The notes beneath the pieces were generated by a model. That model worked only from the letters and a program-made list of their open reading frames with translations. It did no database searches and was not told the DNA's origin. The position numbers were made by a program, and so were the translations under genes. A stretch of DNA of 62,932 nt from Betaproteobacteria bacterium Ga0077532. GTDB lineage: Bacteria; Pseudomonadota; Gammaproteobacteria; Burkholderiales; Ga0077523. The stretch's first letter is position 1. Each line of letters starts with the position of its first letter. This document shows positions 56,364-62,932 of the stretch, piece by piece. The DNA is taken from NCBI GenBank assembly GCA_001464895.1, contig LNEE01000010.1, positions 1 through 62,932 of the forward strand, given 5' to 3'.

Positions 56364-56774
56364 ATGAATGAAGAGTCAACACCTCAATCGCACATAACAC
56401 GTGGAATGGTTGTTCTTGGAGACGTTGTTTTCGAGGGGCATCTCGTTCTCGATGGTAGAGTTTGTGGCAACGTCGTGAGCCGTGATGGTGCGTTTGGAGA
56501 GATATCAGTCCTGCCGAATGGTTGTGTCGAAGGAAATCTTCGGGTTCAAATGGCTGTTATCGGCGGAAAGGTTCACGGGGCAGTTCAAGCGGTTGGGCAG
56601 GCAACCCTTTTGGCTGGGGCTCATATCCGTGGAGATGTGCGTTACTCGGTGGTTGATGTTCAAATGGGTGCTTACGTTGGCGGCCGCTTCATTCGCGAAG
56701 ACTCGGAGTCCTCGGGGAACGTAGTGATCTTCAAATCGACCGCCCTTGATGGTAGTGGTGGTGGACCACCGTAA
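56364..56774 (+). CDS. Bactofilin-family cytoskeletal protein
   Basis: 136 residues. A short tail (MNEESTPQSHITRGMVV) is followed by the beta-helix core, with the tell-tale GDVVFEGHLVLDGRVCGNV, VEGNLRVQMAVIGGKVHGAV and AGAHIRGDVRYSVVDVQMGA repeats. Bactofilins polymerise without nucleotide into filaments that position cell-wall enzymes; the M23 peptidase gene 3 kb away is a plausible partner. 45 bp separate it from erpA. Confidence 0.9.
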   Translation: MNEESTPQSHITRGMVVLGDVVFEGHLVLDGRVCGNVVSRDGAFGEISVLPNGCVEGNLRVQMAVIGGKVHGAVQAVGQATLLAGAHIRGDVRYSVVDVQMGAYVGGRFIREDSESSGNVVIFKSTALDGSGGGPP

Positions 56775-56819
56775 CTTGATGAGTCTACGCATCGTGAAAC
56801 GCTTCAAGAGGAGTCATAC

Positions 56820-57170
56820 ATGAAAGCGCTTGTACCGATACCAGAACCAATTTTGTTTACAGAGAATGCTGCTTCCAAGGTTAAAACACTCATCGAAGAT
56901 GAGGGGAATGACGATTTGAAGCTCCGGGTCTTCGTAACTGGTGGTGGCTGCTCAGGCTTCCAGTACGGGTTCTCCTTCGAGGAGGTCGCGCAAGAGGACG
57001 ATACGGCCCTTGAGAAGGGCGGTGTCACCCTGTTGATTGATCCGATGAGTTACCAGTACTTGGCGGGCGCTGAGATCGACTACCAAGAGAATGTTGAAGG
57101 TGCCCAATTTGTAATCAGAAATCCGAATGCCACATCCACTTGTGGCTGTGGCTCATCGTTTTCCGCCTAG
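56820..57170 (+). CDS. erpA: Iron-sulfur carrier protein ErpA
   Basis: 116 residues. The A-type carrier cysteines are in [11 protein letters not shown] and TCGCGSSF. It transfers [4Fe-4S] clusters to client enzymes, including those of isoprenoid synthesis. Its location after rpsI is conserved in Betaproteobacteria. Confidence 0.96.
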   Translation: MKALVPIPEPILFTENAASKVKTLIEDEGNDDLKLRVFVTGGGCSGFQYGFSFEEVAQEDDTALEKGGVTLLIDPMSYQYLAGAEIDYQENVEGAQFVIRNPNATSTCGCGSSFSA

Positions 57171-57282
57171 CAAACCATCTCGTCGGACCAACTGTCGCCC
57201 GCCTGAATTCACTCCTATAGCCTCCGATGTAACCGGCAGCGAACGCGCCTTCACATGCAGGTGCGCTAAAGCATTGAACTAG

Positions 57283-58474
57283 GGGATCTCTGCACAGCCC
57301 CTACACTGTCGAGCACAATTCGTCTCGCCGCCGAAATGTACGTCTGAGCCGTTGATGAAGCAAAGCGGCCTCGCCGAAACCGGATTCGAACGCCGCTCGA
57401 AGTTACCAAGCGGCAGCGCTTCTTGAACGAAATTGATGTGGTGATGCCTTGGGCGCAGTTGGTGGCGCTGGTGTCGCCCGCGCAGCCCAAGCTCGGTCCG
57501 CGCGGCGGGCGCGTGCCGTTTCCCGCGGAGACCATGCTGCGCATCCACTTCATGCAGCAGTGGTTCGCCCTCTCGGACCCCGCAATGGAAGAGGCGCTGC
57601 ACGACATCCCGGCGATGCGGGCGAGGACGCGCTCCCGGATGAGAGTTCGATCCTGCGCTTCCGTCACCGGCTGGAGAAGCACGCACTCGCCGTCCAACTC
57701 CTGGCAACCGTCAACGCCGTGCTCGAGGACAAAGGGCTGCTGTTGCGCCAGGGCACGATCGTGGATGCCACCCTGATCTCGGCGCCCAGTTCCACGAAGA
57801 ACGAGACCGGCACGCGCGACCCCGAGATGCATCAGACGAAGACGGGCAACCAGTGGTAGTTCGGCATGAAAGCGCACATCGGAGTGGATGCCGAATCGGG
57901 TCTCACCCATACCGTCGAGGGGACGGCGGCCAACGTCAACGACCTGACACGGCGCACTCGCTCCTGCACGGCGACGAGACGCACGTCATTGCTGATGCGG
58001 GCTACCAAGGCGTCGAGAAGCGCGAGGAGAACGAGGAGACGCCGGTTACCTGCCACGTGGCCATGAAGGCCGGCAAGCGGCGCGCGCTCCCGGATACGCG
58101 CTGGGGCCGGATGATCGAGAAAGCCGAGCACGCCAAGGCAAGCATCCGGGCGAAGGTGGAGCATCCGTTCCGGATCGTGAAGCGGCAGTTCGGCTACATG
58201 AAGACACGCTTCCGCGGCCTGGCAAAGAACACCGCACAGCTCACCGTCTTGTTCGCGCTGGCGAACGTGTACCAGGTCAGGCGATTGTTGATGCCCGAGG
58301 CACAGGTGCGTCTGTGATGGCGGCAACACCCTGGAATTAGGTGCGAAACGGCGCCCGCGGGTACGCAATGTCGATCCGACGGTGTTCGTTTCCGCCTCAT
58401 CCACCGCGTTCGATCTCCAGAGTGACCAACTCATGCTCTACGTGCTGCCGAATCGGTGGCTCTGCAGAGCTTCT
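57283..58474 (+). mobile_element. IS5-family insertion sequence, decayed
   Basis: The two ends are imperfect inverted repeats of about 20 bp: GGGATCTCTGCACAGCCCC on the left and, in reverse complement, AGAAGCTCTGCAGAGCCACC on the right. They are flanked by CTAG (57279-57282) and TTAG (58475-58478), matching the YTAR target duplicates of this family. The transposase is broken, so it is not mobile on its own. Confidence 0.82.
57355..58317 (+). pseudogene. IS5-type transposase with stop and frameshifts
   Basis: The recognisable order is [100 protein letters not shown], then [19 protein letters not shown] and KASIRAKVEHPFRIVKRQFGY, spread over at least three frames, with an in-frame stop after TGNQW. 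DDE catalytic residues sit in VDA, the DAGYQG region and the final ERPF-like helix. Confidence 0.87.
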
Positions 58475-58488
58475 TTAGTCGAAGGTGC

Positions 58489-59219
58489 ATGAACAAAATG
58501 AGCCTGAGTGCTTCCGAGCGGCAGGAACTGACGGCGATGCAGCGCAGTCGCCCATTGGCCGTGGGTCAGGCGCGGAGGGCACGCTTGATCCTGCTGCTCG
58601 AAGAGGGCGCCTCGCGCCAGACGATCATGGGCGAGTTGCGCTGTGACTCGCGTTTTGTGTCGACGTGGAAGTCGCGATTCGAAGTGGATCGCCTGGGCTG
58701 TACGCGCGACACCCAGGGCGAGCGCCGCGCAAGGATCTGGTGCGACTGGAAGCGCGCGTGCTCGACTACACGTTGAAGCGGAAGCCCGAGGACGGATCGA
58801 CCCACCGCGGCAGCCGCAAGCTCGCTGCGCAACTAGAGGTTCCGTTCATGACGGTGCAGCGCACTAGCAACGCACGACATCCGGCCCCACCACCTCGACC
58901 GCCACATGATCTCCAACGATCCGGAGTTCGAGTCCAAGGCTGCCGACGTGATCGGGCTCTATCTGAATTCGCCGGCCAAAGCCGTCGTGTTCTGCGTGGA
59001 CGAGAAGACCGCCATCCAGGCCCTTGAACGCCAGGACTGCATGTTGCTGCTGGCCCCCCGGACGCGCCGAAAGTCACATCTTCGAGTACAAGCGCAACGG
59101 CAGGCTCAATCTGTTCTCGGCACTCAACACCGCCACAGGCGAGCCACAAGACCAAGGCCATGGCCGAGTGATCTACGACAATCCTGAATCTCGAATCCTG
59201 TTCAATTCACCTGGTTCGA
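58489..59219 (+). pseudogene. IS630-family transposase remnant
   Basis: It begins with helix-turn-helix sequence MSLSASERQELTAMQRSRPL, GQARRARLILLLEEGASRQTI, then shifts frame to APRKDLVRLEARVLDYTLKR and HRGSRKLAAQLEVPFMTVQR, again to HMISNDPEFESKAADVIGLYL and VFCVDEKTAIQALER, and again to ESHIFEYKRNGRLNLFSALN. The final third, with the last catalytic acid, is missing. The element starts directly at the right end of the IS5 copy. Confidence 0.85.
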
Positions 59220-59336
59220 TGGACTAGAGGGCGAGCCGATCTGCAGAGTGTCGCAGGTTGACCCGTCGGGATATCGACTGCACGCCGCCCGGAGGCGTGA
59301 TCCCGACCGGCAATGTGCCAGAGTCTGAGGGGAGGA

Positions 59337-60093
59337 GGAATTGGTGCCCAGATCGAACAAGTGTGCCAAGCCAACCTGCAGGTCCACTGCACCGTCGAGC
59401 GGCTCATGCGTGGCCTGGGACTGCAAGGCGTGATGCGCGGAAAGTTTGTGCGCACGACAATCAGCGGCCGCTCGGCGCCATGTCCGCTGGATAAGGTACA
59501 TCGCAGTTCCCTGCCGAGCGCGTCCGAATCAGCTCTGGGTGTCGGACTTCACCCAGGTCTCGACTTGGCAGGGCTGGTTGTACGTCGTCTTCATCATCGA
59601 CGTGTTCGCCCGACGCATTGATGGCTGGCGTGTGAGCAGTTGCACGCTAACGGACTTCGTCCTCGATGCGCTCGAGAGGGCACATACGCACGCCAGCCGA
59701 AGCGCGACGAGCGCCTGATCTTTCATTCGGATCGCGATTCGCAATCCGCACCCATTCGATGCACCGTGCGCCTGGTCGAGACGTAGATCAAAGCTTCGGT
59801 GGGTAGCAAGGGCGACAAGCTTATAGCTTCGAACAAGCTTTGGCCTAGACGCTCGACGGGTTCACAATGCTGAGCTGATCCGTCGTCGGGCACTCAGAAA
59901 GAGGCAAGAAGCCTCAGAAGCGGCCACGCTCGCATGGGTGCTTTGATTCAACCACAACAGATTGCTTGAACTCATCGCCTACATCCCGACTTCAGAATCT
60001 GAGGCAAACCATTACCGCACTCTCGCACGTCAGGACACTGAGGCGGTGATCTGACTAAACCCAAGGGGCCTCCGCGAAACCCGGGGCGATTCA
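59337..60093 (+). mobile_element. IS3-family insertion sequence remnant
   Basis: The orfB transposase is seen in pieces: IEQVCQANLQVHCTVERLMRG (with an internal deletion), GLQGVMRGKFVRTTISGRSAP, then in another frame RPNQLWVSDFTQVSTWQGWLY, VVFIIDVFARRIDGWRVSS, then DERLIFHSDR. Frameshifts, stops and a lost left end make it inactive. The right end CTCCGCGAAACCCGGGGCGATTCA stops two bases before the M23 peptidase stop codon. Confidence 0.83.
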
Positions 60094-60094
60094 C

Positions 60095-61408
60095 TTAATC
60101 AATAGCTGCTACGTTCAATCCACGTAGCATCGCCAGTTGCGTTAGCGATTCATCCGACATTCTAGAGAACGCTTCACGATCGGCCGGCGATAGGGAAGGA
60201 CGTTGCTGAGGCACTGCCTGCTGCGGATCAGCCTGGACCCCGTTCACGTGAAACTCGTAGTGGAGGTGAGGCCCGCTGGCGAGTCCAGTCATGCCTACGT
60301 ATCCGAGAACTTGTCCCTGCTCAACCCGAATACCCTTCTTCAGGGAACCAGCGAACTCGGACAAATGGCCGTATTTCGTCAGAAAATTGCCAGCATGACG
60401 AACTTCTACAACTTTCCCATACCCGTTCTGCCAACCCGCAAAGACCACAGTACCGTCCGCTGTAGACCTTACACGGGTTCCGACCGGAGCACCAAAATCG
60501 GTACCTTTGTGCGCACGCCAGACCTGCAAAACAGGATGGAATCGGTTCGTCGAAAATCCGGAAGTAACGCGGGAAAACTCCAAAGGTGATCTCAGAAACG
60601 ATTGCCGCATGCTCTGCCCGGTTGGCGTGTAGTAGTCTCCAGAGCCATCCGGGCGTTCAAAGAAAACGGCCTGAAATTTTCTGCCTTGGTTCAAAAACTC
60701 AGCCGCAACTATTCGCCCTGGCCGAACAGGATAACCGTTTGAATACACCATCTCGTAGATGACTGCAAAGCGATCTCCACGGCGAATGTCGCGATGAAGA
60801 TCCAGTTCTCCAGAAAACAATTCCGCGAAAGCGCTGGCGATCGCTTCTGGAACTCCGGCGCTGTCAGTGGCAGCAAACAGCGAGCTATCAATTGAGCCCG
60901 ACTGCATTATCACCCTTCTTTCTGTTCGGACTACATCCGCGGTGACTGTGTAAGTTGAGTTGTTTCTCGAAACCACATAGACCCAAGAGTCTCCGCTTAA
61001 CCTAACCTCGGCCACGGTGCCCGCCATGTCGGATGCCGTCGAGACAAACTTCAGTGACGTCGGTGAGGGCAAGACACGATTTCGCACGGACGTCTGGAGA
61101 AATCCCAGAAGTTCTGGGTCATCAACATGAAGTCGGGTCAATACGCTCAACAGGGAGTCACCCTTCTGAACACGTTCATCGCGCCAGAAGACCTCGTCAT
61201 CATGTCTTCTCGCCAACGGATTCAATGACAACCCCTCAGCTACGATCTGGCGATCGACTCCCTCAACCTGACTATCTGGAGCAACGCCAAACGCACCAAC
61301 CACGCCGAGAAGTAGGGCTGCGAGGGAGATTCCTCCAATCGTGGCACTGACCAAGCGAGAAGTCGGCGGGAGAAACCTAAATTTCGACGTGGTCTTTGGG
61401 CTGTACAT
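60095..61408 (-). CDS. Envelope M23-family metallopeptidase
   Basis: 437 residues. An N-terminal membrane anchor or signal ([20 protein letters not shown]) is followed by a LysM-like opioid/OapA-type segment with [15 protein letters not shown], a Csd3-like middle domain, and a LytM catalytic domain with HKGTDFGAP and HLHYEF, so all zinc ligands are present. It likely cuts peptidoglycan cross-links (MepM-like). It is divergent from tyrS, a conserved pair. An IS3 end lies next to the stop codon; the C-terminus looks complete. Confidence 0.92.
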   Translation of the reverse strand: MYSPKTTSKFRFLPPTSRLVSATIGGISLAALLLGVVGAFGVAPDSQVEGVDRQIVAEGLSLNPLARRHDDEVFWRDERVQKGDSLLSVLTRLHVDDPELLGFLQTSVRNRVLPSPTSLKFVSTASDMAGTVAEVRLSGDSWVYVVSRNNSTYTVTADVVRTERRVIMQSGSIDSSLFAATDSAGVPEAIASAFAELFSGELDLHRDIRRGDRFAVIYEMVYSNGYPVRPGRIVAAEFLNQGRKFQAVFFERPDGSGDYYTPTGQSMRQSFLRSPLEFSRVTSGFSTNRFHPVLQVWRAHKGTDFGAPVGTRVRSTADGTVVFAGWQNGYGKVVEVRHAGNFLTKYGHLSEFAGSLKKGIRVEQGQVLGYVGMTGLASGPHLHYEFHVNGVQADPQQAVPQQRPSLSPADREAFSRMSDESLTQLAMLRGLNVAAID

Positions 61409-61559
61409 GAACCTAGATTTTGCGAAGCGCTATCGCGCAAAAGAATACCATGCCGTTTGTAACGCCAGTTCCGGCGCCAACTGGAGCTTGATAACCACAA
61501 CAAATCACGTGGCTCAAGCCATCCTTGGTGATAACGATAACCCGAACCGCACTTCAACG

Positions 61560-62768
61560 ATGAACTACGTATCAGAACAGATGGGAATCATCACTCGAGG
61601 CTGTGATGAGATTCTTCTTGAGTCGGAACTAGAGCAGAAGCTTCTGCTAGGGCGCCCCTTGCGGGTGAAAGCAGGATTTGATCCAACAGCGCCGGATCTT
61701 CATCTTGGGCACACTGTTTTGCTGAATAAGCTTCGCCAATTCCAGGATCTCGGTCATTCGGTATTGTTCCTGATTGGTGACTTCACAGGAATGATCGGCG
61801 ATCCAACTGGCAAGAACGTCACCCGCCCGCCGCTTTCCCGAGAACAGGTATCTGAGAATGCGAGGTCCTACACCGATCAGGTGTTTCGAATTCTTGACCG
61901 TGACCGAACCGAAGTTTGCTTTAACTCGACTTGGATGGATGTGCGGACAGCGTCGGATATAATTCGCTTGGCCGCCACAAGCACTGTCGCACGAATGTTG
62001 GAAAGGGATGACTTCGCGCGACGTTATAGGGAAAAGCGACCGATTGCCCTCCATGAGTTTCTTTATCCCTTGGTCCAAGGCTACGATTCTGTCGCGCTCA
62101 AGGCCGATATTGAAATCGGTGGAACCGACCAAAAGTTCAACCTTCTCATGGGCCGCGATCTCCAGAAGCATTTTGGACAAAGCCCGCAGTGTGTGCTCAC
62201 CATGCCACTACTTGAAGGGCTCGATGGCACGGCAAAGATGTCCAAGTCGCTGGGAAACTACGTGGGGATCTCAGAGCCGCCAGATGAGATCTTCGGAAAA
62301 CTCATGTCGATCTCGGATTCCCTGATGTGGCGCTACTTCACGCTCCTGTCTTTTCGCCCCATGACCGAAATTGTTGGGTTGCAACGCGAGGTCTCCTGTG
62401 GTCGGAATCCTCGAGACGTCAAGTTTGAGCTAGCACGCGAGCTGGTTTCTCGGTTCCATGGCGACGTGGCAGGGCGACAGGCTGGTGAGGCGTTTACACG
62501 GCGATTTCGGAATGGTGATGCACCGCTAGACGTTCCGCTTACTGTGGTTACAAGCCCCGACGGAAAGCTTACGGTGGCCAGTGTGTTGAAAATGGCCGGG
62601 CTGGTCGTAAGCACCTCAGACGCTATGCGACTCATTCAGCAGGGTGGTGTCCGTCTAAACGGGGTCAGAGTCGACGCGAGGGACGCAATACTTAAGGCTG
62701 GCGGAGAGGTCATGCTTCAGGTGGGCAAACGCCGATTCGCAAGGGTCAGAGTGGAGTCGCCAAAATAA
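61560..62768 (+). CDS. tyrS: Tyrosyl-tRNA synthetase TyrS
   Basis: 402 residues from ATG 61560. Class I motifs are HLGH (in [17 protein letters not shown]) and KMSKS ([14 protein letters not shown]). [16 protein letters not shown] is the tyrosine-binding region, and an S4 RNA-binding domain closes the protein ([16 protein letters not shown]). The frame stays open upstream, but the first residues are unlike the family. Its GC content looks lower than that of genes at 24-50 kb. Confidence 0.95.
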   Translation: MNYVSEQMGIITRGCDEILLESELEQKLLLGRPLRVKAGFDPTAPDLHLGHTVLLNKLRQFQDLGHSVLFLIGDFTGMIGDPTGKNVTRPPLSREQVSENARSYTDQVFRILDRDRTEVCFNSTWMDVRTASDIIRLAATSTVARMLERDDFARRYREKRPIALHEFLYPLVQGYDSVALKADIEIGGTDQKFNLLMGRDLQKHFGQSPQCVLTMPLLEGLDGTAKMSKSLGNYVGISEPPDEIFGKLMSISDSLMWRYFTLLSFRPMTEIVGLQREVSCGRNPRDVKFELARELVSRFHGDVAGRQAGEAFTRRFRNGDAPLDVPLTVVTSPDGKLTVASVLKMAGLVVSTSDAMRLIQQGGVRLNGVRVDARDAILKAGGEVMLQVGKRRFARVRVESPK

Positions 62769-62782
62769 CTCTCGCGATGTGC

Positions 62783-62810
62783 TTGACGGTTTGAAACGGC
62801 TCCGTATAAT
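62783..62810 (+). promoter_or_regulatory. Strong promoter of a ribosomal RNA operon
   Basis: TTGACG (62783-62788) and a perfect TATAAT (62805-62810) are 16 bases apart, followed by a GCGCGGC discriminator typical of stringently controlled rRNA promoters. The start should be near 62817. It lies 14 bp beyond the tyrS stop. Confidence 0.85.
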
Positions 62811-62836
62811 GCGCGGCTTCCCTGAACGAACAGGGC

Positions 62837-62847
62837 GCTCTTTAACA
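62837..62847 (+). promoter_or_regulatory. BoxA antitermination element of the rRNA leader
   Basis: GCTCTTTAACA is the canonical BoxA bound by NusB/S10. It is followed by GGTGTGGGT, matching the boxC-like part of rrn leaders. The 16S gene must start downstream of the window's end. Confidence 0.92.
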
Positions 62848-62932
62848 GTTTGGACAATCGATAGGTGTGGGTACTTGTTGATTGCGGATAGAACCGCGAG
62901 GTTTTATTTGCAGTGCGCGAGTGCTCGCACGA

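Overview
The window is a piece of a high-GC proteobacterial chromosome. It is most likely betaproteobacterial: the order lptC-lptA-lptB-rpoN-hpf-ptsN-hprK-rapZ, the run mlaFEDCB-ABC-ibaG-murA-hisGDC, the block hisBHAFIE-hinT-tatABC-degS-like, and rplM-rpsI-erpA with an M23 peptidase and tyrS are all arrangements I associate with that class. The genus cannot be fixed from sequence alone. HisG is the short form that needs HisZ, which is not in the window.

Layout. 1-1525: the 3' end of an HtrA/DegP-type protease and a LysR regulator, possibly the end of an accessory island; about 575 bp with two hairpins but no gene follow. 2101-16563: a PAS-PAS-LOV-GGDEF diguanylate cyclase coupled to mutY, then a leftward block (LON-domain protein, ubiX, Adhesin_E-like protein, rapZ, hprK, ptsN, hpf, rpoN, lptB, lptA, lptC, kdsC, kdsD), and a rightward KefB-type antiporter. 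16580-38581: a 22 kb MSHA-like type IV pilus locus. 38710-43669: the Mla phospholipid-transport operon, a second ABC-2 exporter and ibaG. 43862-51974: murA and a complete his operon. 52004-57170: hinT, tatABC, a DegS-like protease, rplM-rpsI, a bactofilin and erpA. 57283-60093: three decayed insertion sequences (IS5, IS630, IS3 types). 60095-62932: M23 peptidase, tyrS, and the promoter and BoxA leader of an rRNA operon whose 16S gene lies beyond the window.

The pilus locus is the most interesting part. A leftward operon encodes an ABC ATPase, an NtrC/PilR-like response regulator, and homologues of MshM, MshL, MshN, MshE, MshG, MshI, MshJ and MshK, followed by a large prepilin-like protein and two minor prepilins. 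At its far end lie a PilS-like histidine kinase, an ABC-2 permease, an anchored protein and two paralogous pilins. Each of the two pilins has a well-spaced -24/-12 (sigma-54) promoter, the first with an IHF-like site, and rpoN is in the same window. The ABC ATPase, permease and anchored protein sit at opposite ends of the locus and recall the Myxococcus PilG/PilH/PilI set.

A tandem duplication of about 1.5 kb lies inside the locus. It copied the 3' end of the kinase gene, a minor prepilin and the 3' tip of the next gene. Both prepilins stayed open while the kinase copy and the gene tip decayed. The assembly ATPase carries a near-perfect MshEN c-di-GMP motif, and the diguanylate cyclase carries a LOV cysteine motif without the usual glutamine, so a light to c-di-GMP to pilus link is a testable hypothesis.
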